A stretch of DNA of 64,000 nucleotides. Origin: CAILKP01 sp038231815. Its GTDB lineage: Bacteria; Planctomycetota; Phycisphaerae; Phycisphaerales; UBA1924. This document shows positions 54,137 to 62,559 of this stretch, piece by piece. The position numbers and the translations under genes were made by a program. The stretch spans positions 1 through 64,000 of the forward strand of contig JBBRKQ010000009.1 of NCBI GenBank assembly GCA_038231815.1, given 5' to 3'. Position 1 is the first letter of the stretch. Each line of letters opens with the position of its first letter. The notes beneath the pieces are model-generated. The model was given only the letters and a program-made list of their open reading frames with translations, was not told where the DNA came from and made no database searches.

Positions 54137-54302
54137 GGGGCCAAAGGTAGGCAAAAGCGGTAGGTCATGGAAGCCATTTCGCAACCAGCTCCGCCAAAAG
54201 CGGTCGGAGGGGGCCAGAGGGCCACGTCCGCTCCGCCATCGCCCCAGACATTCCCACCCACCCCCTCGCTCCCTGCCCGCATCGGGTGATCTAGACTTGT
54301 CA

Positions 54303-54569
54303 ATGAAGCGCTCGTCCTCCAAAGCCTCCGCCGCCGTTCTCGCGATCGTCACCCTCGTCACCTTTGCAGCACCCGGTGTCAGCTTGGCCCAGTTTGGCAC
54401 CGCTCCCGTTGCGGCCGATGCCGCCAAGACCGCGCTCACACCCCCGATTCCGCAGTCCGGCCGCAATGCCGAGGCGGGCTCAATCTGGGGCTTGGTATTT
54501 GGTGTCCTGTTCGCTGGCATGGTCATCGGTGTTGCGCTTCTCCCCGCCAAGCGTGGCCACCAAGATTAA
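54303..54569 (+). CDS. Small exported membrane protein, unknown function
   Basis: 88 residues. Signal peptide-like start MKRSSSKASAAVLAIVTLVTFAAPGVSLA|Q, a short polar middle, then one membrane helix (IWGLVFGVLFAGMVIGVALL) and a basic tail PAKRGHQD. No family recognised. It is followed on the same strand by two other small exported proteins, and the three may form one operon. Confidence 0.65.
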   Translation: MKRSSSKASAAVLAIVTLVTFAAPGVSLAQFGTAPVAADAAKTALTPPIPQSGRNAEAGSIWGLVFGVLFAGMVIGVALLPAKRGHQD

Positions 54570-54693
54570 TCCACGCCTCCATACTACCGCTTTCACACTC
54601 GCGGGCCGTGGCGGTGTTGCGGAGCCCGGGCTTGCGGCACATCGCCGGCGTCAAAGCATGTCGCTGCACGCCGCAATCGCCAAAGGAGTTTCC

Positions 54694-54984
54694 ATGTTCC
54701 GTGACACCCGCTGGAAGACAACAACCCTCGCCGCGGCGGCGGTAACCTGCGGCATCGCTGGCGGTTTCGCGCTCGCCCAAGCCGCAGCACCTGCCCGCGC
54801 CGCAGGCCAGTACACCATGGTCGGTGGCCGTACCGAGGGTGCCACTGCCAAAGTCGTGTACATCATCGACTCTCAGAACAAAGAGCTCATGGCCGTTCGC
54901 TGGAATCAAGGCCAAAATCGGCTGGATGGCATTGGCTTTCGCAGCATCACGCAAGATGCGGATGCGTCCGGGAGGTCACGATGA
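54694..54984 (+). CDS. Small membrane-anchored protein, paralogue 1
   Basis: 96 residues; ATG 54694 has GGAG seven bases upstream. N-terminal helix WKTTTLAAAAVTCGIAGGFALA, then a small beta domain: AKVVYIIDSQNKELMAVRWNQGQNRLDG. This domain aligns with the next gene's VLMVIDQRSEQVMVYHVRNQS, so the two are tandem paralogues. Function unknown. The stop overlaps the next start (ATGA at 54981-54984). Confidence 0.75.
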   Translation: MFRDTRWKTTTLAAAAVTCGIAGGFALAQAAAPARAAGQYTMVGGRTEGATAKVVYIIDSQNKELMAVRWNQGQNRLDGIGFRSITQDADASGRSR

Positions 54985-55340
54985 ACCAGCCCAACAGCAC
55001 ATCAGCCGCCAAAGCCGGTGTTTGGCTTGGCCTCGGTGTCGGCCTTGCTCTCGGCGTTCTGGCCAGCATCTTGCTCCGCCCATCGCCAGCACAGGCAAGC
55101 ACGCTTGAGGTCAGCTCCAGCGGTGATGTCGTGGCGCTCACCACTGACGGTGGCGCCGGTGATGTGCTCATGGTCATCGACCAGCGCAGCGAGCAGGTCA
55201 TGGTCTACCACGTGCGCAACCAGTCGGACTTGCAGTTCGTCCAGCGCTACTCGCTGCGTGAGCTTTTCACAAGTGCAAAGCTGCAGTTTGGCTCTCGGCC
55301 AAACGCTCCGGCTCCCGCTGCCGCGCCGGGCGGCAGGTAA
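54981..55340 (+). CDS. Small membrane-anchored protein, paralogue 2
   Basis: 119 residues. N-terminal membrane helix AGVWLGLGVGLALGVLASILL, then GDVLMVIDQRSEQVMVYHVRNQSDLQFVQRYSLRELF and an Ala/Pro tail. It shares the ID-x(4)-E-h-M-V pattern with the preceding protein. The four-base overlap implies translational coupling and a joint role, possibly as a membrane pair. No known family recognised. Confidence 0.75.
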   Translation: MNQPNSTSAAKAGVWLGLGVGLALGVLASILLRPSPAQASTLEVSSSGDVVALTTDGGAGDVLMVIDQRSEQVMVYHVRNQSDLQFVQRYSLRELFTSAKLQFGSRPNAPAPAAAPGGR

Positions 55341-55452
55341 CACCACGTGCGGCCAGCAGGAGCGCCCGGAGCGGTGCTCACACCTGGGTCCGATCTTCCA
55401 GCTTCGTCTGCAAAGCACCTCCTGGCGCGCTCAATGCAAACAAGTCCACCCG

Positions 55453-56316
55453 CTAAAACGATTCGCGCGGTGTCACCGCCCGCAGCCACTTGGTCAAAAA
55501 CTCCACTTGCAAGGTCTTGGCTTCTGCTGCAACTCGGCCAAAGCCGTTGTGCTCCTGCGGCGCGCCAGTCTCCGGCCAACTGATCAGTTGTACAAGCTCC
55601 GGGTCGGCGCCCACTGTCGCATAATGCTTTCGCAGCGACTCTAAAAACCCCGCCTGCCCTGCAAACGGCACTACCGCATCCGCCTGTGAGTGCAGCGCTA
55701 GCAGCGGAATTGGCCTGAACGTTCGCAGATGCTTTGATGGATCAACCTTTTCCACCGCCGCCTGTTCATGCTGCGCTGGCCAGGGCCCACCGGGCGTGCC
55801 GCGATACAGTGTGTCCAGGTCACCTGTGGTGCCCTCCACAGCGGCGCACACAAACTTGTGGTCCGGCTCGCACAAAGCCCGCAGCGTGCACATCCCTCCG
55901 GCGCTCATCCCGCCGATGGCGACCCGACTGAGATCAAGGTACGCCGAATATTCTGGCTGTGCAAGCGCTGCCAGTACATCAGAAAGTTCAGCAACCATCT
56001 GGGCGATCATCTCCGGCGTGCGTTTTCCGGTCTGGTACTCAGCGAGCAGCCGTTCGCCATGTCCGGGCAAATCAAGCGCTACCGCCGCGATGCCTGCCCG
56101 TATAAATCTCAGATACCGCCCGTTGTCAAGCTCCTTGTTGACCGTCCGTCCGTGCATCCAAATGCACACCGGCACCCTGCCCTGCCAATCCGGATGCGCA
56201 AGCAGCGCAGGTACACCAGATGGACCAAGCCGCGCAAAGCGGGTGCGTGCCTCAAGCGCCCGCGGCAGCGGAAAGCGGTTGTTTCGTAACGTTGCGGGTA
56301 CCGGGATGTCGCTCAA
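55453..56316 (-). CDS. Alpha/beta hydrolase (prolyl-oligopeptidase/dienelactone hydrolase type)
   Basis: 287 residues, no signal peptide, so cytoplasmic. Landmarks are the oxyanion region VCIWMHGRTVNKE, the nucleophile elbow GGMSAGGMC, acid Asp in LHSQADAVVPF and His in GAPQEHNGF. The order and spacing fit esterases of the BD-FAE/prolyl oligopeptidase group. The substrate is unknown. The start ATG 56316 overlaps the stop of the upstream MntR-type gene by four bases (ATGA), so the two are translationally coupled and may share metal control. Confidence 0.87.
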   Translation of the reverse strand: MSDIPVPATLRNNRFPLPRALEARTRFARLGPSGVPALLAHPDWQGRVPVCIWMHGRTVNKELDNGRYLRFIRAGIAAVALDLPGHGERLLAEYQTGKRTPEMIAQMVAELSDVLAALAQPEYSAYLDLSRVAIGGMSAGGMCTLRALCEPDHKFVCAAVEGTTGDLDTLYRGTPGGPWPAQHEQAAVEKVDPSKHLRTFRPIPLLALHSQADAVVPFAGQAGFLESLRKHYATVGADPELVQLISWPETGAPQEHNGFGRVAAEAKTLQVEFLTKWLRAVTPRESF

Positions 56317-56888
56317 CGACGGACCTTTCGTGCGGGTTTGGCGGTCTTCGCCCCCGCTGTGGGTTCCGGCCCCGGTCTGCCGGGCACAGGCACCAATTTA
56401 CTGCGTGAGCCAATAGGTTCGTTCAGCGCCCGCGTGTGCCGCAGCATCGCGTCGATGCTGTGCCGCGACACATGGTGCTCGATGCCTTCTGCATCCGCTT
56501 CGGCGCTCTCCCGTGGCACGCCCAGCGCTAGCAAAAAGTTCAGCACTACAGCATGGCGAGACTCCGAGTCCGCAGCAAGTTTGCGGCCAGAATCTGTAAG
56601 CACCACGGGCCGCCCTTGCCGTTGGGCTACGAGGCCCAGCGATGTCAGGCGTGTGATCATGCGGCTCACCGTCACATGCGATACGCCCATCATGGCTGAA
56701 AGATCCCGCACCCGCGCCTCTCCCGTGCGACGAGACAACTCTGCGACCGCCTCGCAATAGTCTTCGGTACGCTCCGCCCGGTGTGCCGAGCGAATGCCAT
56801 CAAACCGGCACGTACTTCGCGACTGCAACGCCGATGGGCTGGCGTTCGCATCATCGGAGTGGTTCAAATTGGAAAGCTGGCGAGCCAT
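56313..56888 (-). CDS. MntR-type manganese-responsive regulator (short form)
   Basis: About 191 residues. Core: HRAERTEDYCEAVAELSRRTGEARVRDLSAMMGVSHVTVSRMITRLTSLGLV (winged helix), then VVLTDSGRKLA and the metal-binding/dimer region HAVVLNFLLALGVPRESAEADAEGIEHHVSRHSIDAM. It has no FeoA-like domain, unlike the 246-residue regulator at 5810, and resembles the proteobacterial MntR form. The C-terminus is a basic Pro/Lys/Arg tail. ATG 56888 is chosen because the matching domain follows; the frame opens at 57023. It is the first gene of a two-gene operon with the hydrolase. I found no good palindrome upstream. Confidence 0.88.
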   Translation of the reverse strand: MARQLSNLNHSDDANASPSALQSRSTCRFDGIRSAHRAERTEDYCEAVAELSRRTGEARVRDLSAMMGVSHVTVSRMITRLTSLGLVAQRQGRPVVLTDSGRKLAADSESRHAVVLNFLLALGVPRESAEADAEGIEHHVSRHSIDAMLRHTRALNEPIGSRSKLVPVPGRPGPEPTAGAKTAKPARKVRR

Positions 56889-57312
56889 TGTGAGCACAAC
56901 AGTATGGTGCCGTAAGCGGCCAAGCCGCTTCCGGCAGAGCCCGTACGCGGCAGCGTATGGCGGGTGACAAATTGGACTTTGACTAAGATTTGCCATGAGA
57001 ACACCAAGTGCGCAGAGCTTCATCGTCTTTGCTGAGTGTTTTCTTGGAGAGCATCAACACGCTTGCCCACGGTATCCTTCCGGGTACCGCTCTTGGTGGG
57101 CTGCACTGGATGCTTGGTCAGGCTCGGATCATCACGGTACCGGGCCGATAACGACGTGCGTATGCATCGGGGACCAGTAATGTGAAGTTCGTGACATTGA
57201 GCATGGGTGCGCAAGATTGTTTTGTCGATGGGGCGATACCATTGCTCTGCGATGCGGCACTGCGGTTCTTGTTCCGTGGTGAGGCCGCGCGTGATTCAGA
57301 GAGATAATGCCT
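56889..57312. other. Divergent intergenic region
   Basis: About 420 bases between the MntR-type gene and the next dockerin gene. No convincing gene, hairpin or MntR-like palindrome is seen. It should contain promoters in both directions. Confidence 0.4.
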
Positions 57313-58353
57313 ATGAAACCGACCACGCTCATTTCCGCCGCTGTGCTCTTCGCTGCCGCCACCGCCTCTGCCCAGCTCATCGTTGGCACAACCACCCCAA
57401 CCACCAGCAATGGAGCCGCGTTTTATATCGATGCGCAGACTCTTCAGGTGACCACGCTGTGGAACTCCGCAGCGCAGAAAAAGGTCAATGGTCTGGCGGC
57501 TGATCCGGCGACGGGTCGGATCTACAGCAACGATGCGGCACGTCTGAGCTTCTGGAACTATGGCGCTGTTGGCACTGTTCCCACGCTCATCGCCGGGATG
57601 TACCGCACCAATGACAACGTCGCGTTCACCGCAACCGGGGTCGATGGCCTCGCCTGGGCGCACGGTGCGTTATACGGCGCAACTACATTTGGTAGCACCA
57701 CATACAAGCGTGGCATTTACCGTATTGAAACAACCTCCGATGGTGCGGCCACGCCGCACTGCATTATGACACCATTGTGGCTTGACCCCACCGGCGTCGG
57801 CACCAGCAGCGGCACCATTTCGCTGGGCGGGCTTGAGTTTAATCCTGCAAACAACCTGTTCTATCTGACCAACGCCGCGAACACAGCGGACTACACGCCC
57901 GGCGTATACACGCTCGATGCATTCGGTACTGGCACGCTCACCAAGATCCTTGATTTCCCTGCCGGTGGAACCCGTATCGACGGGTTGGCCCTCGGCGGCG
58001 GCAAGCTTTGGCTCACCTACCAGGACAACGTCGGCTCAGCTATTCGTATCTATCCGTACGACCTGGCTACACAAACATTTGATACCCCTATCGCGGTGAC
58101 CCTGGCCGATGGGACGCAGCGGGCCAGCGGTGCATGCTGGGCGCCCGGCGCTTTGAGCGTTTTCGTGCCGCCTTGCAGCATCGCCGATGTGAACGCCGAC
58201 GGCACGGTTGACGGTAGCGACTTCATCGCCTTTATCAACTCATTTAGCACCGGCAATGTCGCGATCGATCCGTTGGCCGATGTGGTGCCCGACAGGATTA
58301 TCGACGGTAATGACTTCATCGCTTTCATCAACGCTTTTGCTGCGGGTTGCTGA
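57313..58353 (+). CDS. Secreted beta-propeller-like protein with GC-type dockerin
   Basis: About 346 residues; signal peptide MKPTTLISAAVLFAAATASA|QL. The body has loosely repeated units (QVTTLWNSAAQKKVNGLAADPATGRIYSND, VDGLAWAHGALYGATTF, LGGLEFNPANNLFYLTN, IDGLALGGGKLWLTYQD), suggesting a small propeller. The end has two GC-dockerin halves (DGTVDGSDFIAFINSF, DRIIDGNDFIAFINAFAAGC). ATG 57313 is eight bases after AGAGAGA; ATG 57307 is only two codons earlier. Ligand unknown. Confidence 0.88.
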   Translation: MKPTTLISAAVLFAAATASAQLIVGTTTPTTSNGAAFYIDAQTLQVTTLWNSAAQKKVNGLAADPATGRIYSNDAARLSFWNYGAVGTVPTLIAGMYRTNDNVAFTATGVDGLAWAHGALYGATTFGSTTYKRGIYRIETTSDGAATPHCIMTPLWLDPTGVGTSSGTISLGGLEFNPANNLFYLTNAANTADYTPGVYTLDAFGTGTLTKILDFPAGGTRIDGLALGGGKLWLTYQDNVGSAIRIYPYDLATQTFDTPIAVTLADGTQRASGACWAPGALSVFVPPCSIADVNADGTVDGSDFIAFINSFSTGNVAIDPLADVVPDRIIDGNDFIAFINAFAAGC

Positions 58354-58536
58354 GTGTTGGCAACCTACAAACCGGGTTGGCCAGCTCCCTGGCCGGATGA
58401 GCCAAGTCTGTGGTCAGGGCCAAGCACACTCGGCCCGAACTTGCCAAACCACTCGTATCACGCTGCTGTCGTGCAGTTATCGGTGCCGCCAACGCAGCGA
58501 TTGGAAAGGGGGGCTTGGAGCTCTGGGCAGTACTGG

Positions 58537-58563
58537 GGAACTACCGGAGCGATTCCGGTGCGT
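58537..58563 (+). promoter_or_regulatory. Candidate ECF-type promoter before the sigma/kinase operon
   Basis: GGAACT (58537-58542) and CGT (58561-58563), separated by 18 bases, resemble an ECF sigma -35/-10 pair. The spacer contains the perfect inverted repeat ACCGGA-GCGAT-TCCGGT (58543-58559). It lies about 115 bases before the sigma gene, consistent with autoregulation. The gap 58354-58677 otherwise holds no supported gene; GGCCAG-CTCC-CTGGCC near 58379-58394 may be the hairpin ending the upstream gene. Confidence 0.35.
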
Positions 58564-58677
58564 AAATGAGCCGCTTCGGGGTAAATTGGGAGCCGAGCCC
58601 GGCATGGCCGCGTACAGGTACTGTCCCGAGTGGGCACGCTACTATCCTCGGAGACTCTTCCAGGCCGGAAAACTACT

Positions 58678-59301
58678 GTGGCCAATGCGCAGCACATCTT
58701 TGCGACTCAGACAACGACAGCGCTTCTCGATGCGCTGCGTGATCTTCGTAACGAGCCGGCTTGGGCCCAGATTGAATCTCGGTATCGACGTGTGATCGCA
58801 GGCCTTGCCCGGCGACTGGGCGCTGCTGAAGCCGACGCTATGGACATCGCCCAGCAGACGCTGGCCGAGTTTGTCAGAGCGTACAAAGATGGCCGCTATG
58901 ACCGGACGAAAGGTCGGCTGAGTTCATGGATCCTCGGTATTGCTCATAACACCACGCTGCGGGTGCTTCGAAACCAGCGACGGGGTGGTGAGAGGATGGA
59001 CTTTGATATCTCCGAGGCCAACGGAGAAGTGCATGATCCGCAGCTTCGCTCCATCTGGGATGATGAGCGTGATCGTGAGATCCTAGACAAAGCCATGACA
59101 TTGCTGCGTGATGAGGCGAGCCTTGATGACCGTACGCTGCTGGCCTTTGAGCTTGTCGCGCTTCGCGGCGTGCCCACGGCCGAGGCCGCGAGCCAGTGCG
59201 GCATGACAGTTGACCAGATTTACGTCGCCAAGAGCAGAGTGACAAAGCACCTTCGAACACTTGTCGCCCAACTGACCGAAGCCTTTGAGCAAGACGCATG
59301 A
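58678..59301 (+). CDS. ECF-type RNA polymerase sigma factor
   Basis: About 207 residues. Region 2 is clear: YRRVIAGLARRLGAAEADAMDIAQQTLAEFVRAYKDGRYDRTKGRLSSWILGIAHN, the -10 binding helices with W and the R-x-K-G-x-L motif. Region 4 follows (LVALRGVPTAEAASQCGMTVDQIYVAKSRVTKHLR), a helix-turn-helix for the -35. It resembles the planctomycete ECF groups encoded with protein kinases. The start is uncertain: GTG 58678 (VANAQHIFATQTTT) with GGAA seven bases upstream, or GTG 58630. The stop overlaps the kinase start (ATGA at 59298-59301). Confidence 0.92.
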   Translation: MANAQHIFATQTTTALLDALRDLRNEPAWAQIESRYRRVIAGLARRLGAAEADAMDIAQQTLAEFVRAYKDGRYDRTKGRLSSWILGIAHNTTLRVLRNQRRGGERMDFDISEANGEVHDPQLRSIWDDERDREILDKAMTLLRDEASLDDRTLLAFELVALRGVPTAEAASQCGMTVDQIYVAKSRVTKHLRTLVAQLTEAFEQDA

Positions 59302-62282
59302 ACGGGGATACCGAAAATCCCGTGTCAACCCCGCCGCCGGACTGCGAGCCGCCTGTAAAATTTGGCTGCCCGACCGGGACGATGTTCGAGCGGGCTGCCG
59401 AGATCGGACACATCGCTGCACCTTTGGCGGATCACATCGCTTCGTGTGCGGCGTGTCGCGAGTTGTGGGCGGCCACCCAAGACGATGCCCAGTTCTTGAA
59501 ACGAGCGCGGAGCCTGAAGGGAAATGATCTTCCGCCACTGGGTGGGCCGCGCATCCCCGGCTACCGAACCCTTGGTGTGATCAGTTCGGGAAGTCAGGGT
59601 GTGGTCTACAAGGGTGTACAGGAGTCAACTTCCCGCATGGTCGCCATCAAAGCGCTCTCTGCGGGGCACACTTCAACGCCGCGCCAGCGCGCACGGGCCG
59701 AGCGGGAGGCTGAGATTGCGGCGAGTTTGCGGCATCCGAGTATTGTGACAGTGTTTGAGTCTCGGACGCTGGCGGACGGGCGCATTGTGGTGGTGATGGA
59801 GTTTATTGATGGGGTACCGATTGACCAGTGGCAGCCGCCCGGCGCGACTCCGACCGAACGCAAGCGTGAACTGCTTCGCGTGTTTATTGAGATGTGCGCC
59901 GGCGTGCACCACTCGCATCTGTCGGGCGTCATTCACCGTGACTTGAAGCCGGACAACATACTGGTGACTTCCAGCGGTCGTCCGGTGGTGCTGGACTTTG
60001 GTATAGCCAAAGCCGGTAACATTCGCACGACGATGACCGGCGAATTCGCCGGCACACCGGCCTTTGCATCGCCGGAGCAGGTCAGCGGGCAGCCTGACCA
60101 AGTTAATGCGCTGACCGATGTGTATTCGCTGGGCGTGATTCTGTACCGGTTGGTGTGCGGCGCGCTCCCATATGACGTGCAGGGCTCAATCTTTGACATC
60201 GCCCGCACGATTTCCGAAGTTGAACCCACGCCGCCGAATCAGCATGATCCGAACATATCGAATGATCTGCAGGCCATTGTGCTCAAGGCGCTGCGCAAGC
60301 ACCAGCCGATTCGGTACCAGTCTGCGGCGGCGCTTGCCGCGGACTTGTCAAATTACCTCAGCGGTAATCCGGTCTCAGCCCGGAGCGGCTCAGGCTGGTA
60401 TCTTCTCCGCAAGGCAGTTGCGGTGAATCGTGGGCGGCTGATTGCGGCGGGCGTGGCCGTTGCTTTGGTGCTGGCTGCGGCGGTATTGGTCGCGATAAGT
60501 TTTTCGCGGGCGAGCGAATCTGACCGTCGTGCTGCGGACCAGCGTGAGGCAGCCCGGCTAGAGAGCGTGCGGGCCCGGGCAGTGACGGAGCTGCTCCGCG
60601 AGACCCTGCCCAACGCTGATCCGGCGCGGCCGGAGCTTGCGGGCATTATCAGCAACGGGCTAGGTCGCTTGTATGTGCGGCTTGAGACCAACGCGTTTTC
60701 GGAACAGGCCGATGTCGATCAGGCACTGCGGCGGCTGTGGGGCAGCGTGTACACCGGGTTCGGAGGCGGTAAGGCCGCGGGTTTGGTGGAGTTTGCTGAG
60801 CTTGCGCTGCGAAATGGGCTAATGCGGCTGCGACGGGAGCAAAGTCTTAAAGCGGGCGTTTCGGACACCGCGGCCGATCTGCAGCGACAAGTTGACATCG
60901 CCTCGACGATGCACGAGCTTGCCGGTGTGCTGCTCAAGCGGCGGCGGTTGCCGGAGGCCGAGGCCATGTGCCGCGAGGCAATGGCGCTGCGGCAGACCGT
61001 GATCGGACCGGGCAGCCTCGCCGCGGCAGAGTCTCGCGTGCTGCTTACGCGGATTCTGCTGGAGAGCGGTGAAACGGTGCAGGCCATGGCCGAGGCAGAT
61101 GCTGCGACGAACATGCTTCGTAAGATTCCCGGTCCCGGCACTGACGCCACTCTTGCTTCCATGATTGCGGTGAAAGCGCAGGTCGCGCTTGACAATGGGA
61201 GAGGGCAGGAGGCCGAGCCGCTGGTTCGTGAAGCGTTTGTGCGGCGACTAAGCACGCTGCCGACCGAAGATCCGGCGTTGCTTGAATCGGTCCGCCAGCT
61301 TGTAGAACTGGCAGAGATAATGCCATCGTGCCAAACCGTGCAGGAACTGACGGCGGCGATTGGCCCATCAGACGAGTCATTGGCGGCCGTTCTGCGGGCA
61401 GATTTGCCGATGCTTCGTACGGCCAATCGTACGATGTATCCAAATGCCGTTCGCACGCGCCGGCCCGCAGCGCTGGCGAGGCTTGCCAAGATGCAGATGT
61501 GCCTGCTGGGGCCAGATGACCTGTCACTGGTTGGAACTCTCATGGCGCACGTCGCAGCGTCTGAGCGGGAGGGCCTGGTGGGGGCGCCTACGGCGGAGAT
61601 TTCACTGCAAGCCGCGGCGATCTTGAGTAAACGGTATGGTCCGACCGATCCGTCGCAGTTGTTCTGCATCGACCGGGCGAGCACTGCATTCGCGTTTCTT
61701 GGTCCGGCGGGGCGCGCCGTGGAGCTTGGCCGGCAAGCATGCGCAATATTTGATGCCATCCCAGCGGACAGTCGCGACCACTTGCTCGCCGCAAATTCGA
61801 GGCGATGGCTTGCCTGGTATCTTGCCCTTGACGGCAAGTACGAAGAATCACGCCAGATGCATGAGGCAGCGATTGCTGAGCTGGACACGGTGGTGGGCAA
61901 ACGGCACCACGTGGTTGCCATTGCCCAGAGCGGGCTGGCGTTTTGCTTGTGGCATCTGGGGCGAGAGGCCGAGGCGGAGGCGACATCCGCCGCGGCCATT
62001 GAACTTGCCAAGGACCTGCCCGCGCTGCCGTTTGACCAGTTGGCGCACATTCGCTTTGTTCGCGGGCACATCCTCTGCGCTCAGCACCGCGATACGGAGG
62101 CGGAGCCGCTTATGCTGCAGTCGTGGGACGTGGTATTTCGTTGTGCTGGCAGGGGCTTTGTATGGAGGCAGATTATGATTGAAGACATGATCGCTCTTGA
62201 GCAGCGCCGGGGCGACGCGGCGGCGGCGGCGATTTGGCGTTCGCAGGATGACTATGTGTGCGGCCTCGAAGCACCCCGTTAG
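59298..62282 (+). CDS. Membrane Ser/Thr kinase with zinc-anti-sigma-like N-terminus and TPR-like sensor
   Basis: 994 residues. N-terminus: HIASCAAC (H46, C50, C53) is the H-x3-C-x2-C pattern of zinc-binding anti-sigma factors. Kinase domain, residues about 88-350: SSGSQGVVYKG (Gly loop, first Gly replaced by Ser), VAIK (K118), VIHRDLKPDN, LDFGIAKAG, GTPAFASPEQ and DVYSLGVILY. All catalytic residues are present, so it should be active. One membrane helix (about 378-402, LIAAGVAVALVLAAAVLVAIS) follows. The remaining roughly 590 residues are helical TPR-like repeats (LPEAEAMCREAMALRQTVIGPGSLAAAESRVLL) facing the periplasm. It overlaps the ECF sigma gene by four bases, so it probably senses a signal outside and controls that sigma factor by binding, phosphorylation or both (inference). 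Confidence 0.93.
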   Translation: MNGDTENPVSTPPPDCEPPVKFGCPTGTMFERAAEIGHIAAPLADHIASCAACRELWAATQDDAQFLKRARSLKGNDLPPLGGPRIPGYRTLGVISSGSQGVVYKGVQESTSRMVAIKALSAGHTSTPRQRARAEREAEIAASLRHPSIVTVFESRTLADGRIVVVMEFIDGVPIDQWQPPGATPTERKRELLRVFIEMCAGVHHSHLSGVIHRDLKPDNILVTSSGRPVVLDFGIAKAGNIRTTMTGEFAGTPAFASPEQVSGQPDQVNALTDVYSLGVILYRLVCGALPYDVQGSIFDIARTISEVEPTPPNQHDPNISNDLQAIVLKALRKHQPIRYQSAAALAADLSNYLSGNPVSARSGSGWYLLRKAVAVNRGRLIAAGVAVALVLAAAVLVAISFSRASESDRRAADQREAARLESVRARAVTELLRETLPNADPARPELAGIISNGLGRLYVRLETNAFSEQADVDQALRRLWGSVYTGFGGGKAAGLVEFAELALRNGLMRLRREQSLKAGVSDTAADLQRQVDIASTMHELAGVLLKRRRLPEAEAMCREAMALRQTVIGPGSLAAAESRVLLTRILLESGETVQAMAEADAATNMLRKIPGPGTDATLASMIAVKAQVALDNGRGQEAEPLVREAFVRRLSTLPTEDPALLESVRQLVELAEIMPSCQTVQELTAAIGPSDESLAAVLRADLPMLRTANRTMYPNAVRTRRPAALARLAKMQMCLLGPDDLSLVGTLMAHVAASEREGLVGAPTAEISLQAAAILSKRYGPTDPSQLFCIDRASTAFAFLGPAGRAVELGRQACAIFDAIPADSRDHLLAANSRRWLAWYLALDGKYEESRQMHEAAIAELDTVVGKRHHVVAIAQSGLAFCLWHLGREAEAEATSAAAIELAKDLPALPFDQLAHIRFVRGHILCAQHRDTEAEPLMLQSWDVVFRCAGRGFVWRQIMIEDMIALEQRRGDAAAAAIWRSQDDYVCGLEAPR

Positions 62283-62559
62283 GTTGATAGTGAGCGAGCA
62301 GATTTGCGGGAGGCTGCGTTTCGCAGCGTGAACATGGTGTGTGTGCAGTGAGGATGAAACAGCGCAATTTGTGCGCGAATTTGCAGTATTGGGAAAAAAG
62401 CATGTGATCCGTTGTTCGGCAAGCTTGAAGCCGCTTGCCTCGAAAGATTGATTCCGGAGCGAGATTTGTGCGGGCGGCGGTGGGTTGGACGTGTGCTGTG
62501 CAGTTGGATTGGCAATTGGCGATATCGCGGCGGTACAACAGCCGATATCCTTGCCACCC

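Noticed and set aside
60719..62071. 450-codon minus-strand frame opposite the kinase's TPR-like region
   Set aside because: Ser/Arg/Ala-rich shadow of the G-ended codons of the kinase gene.
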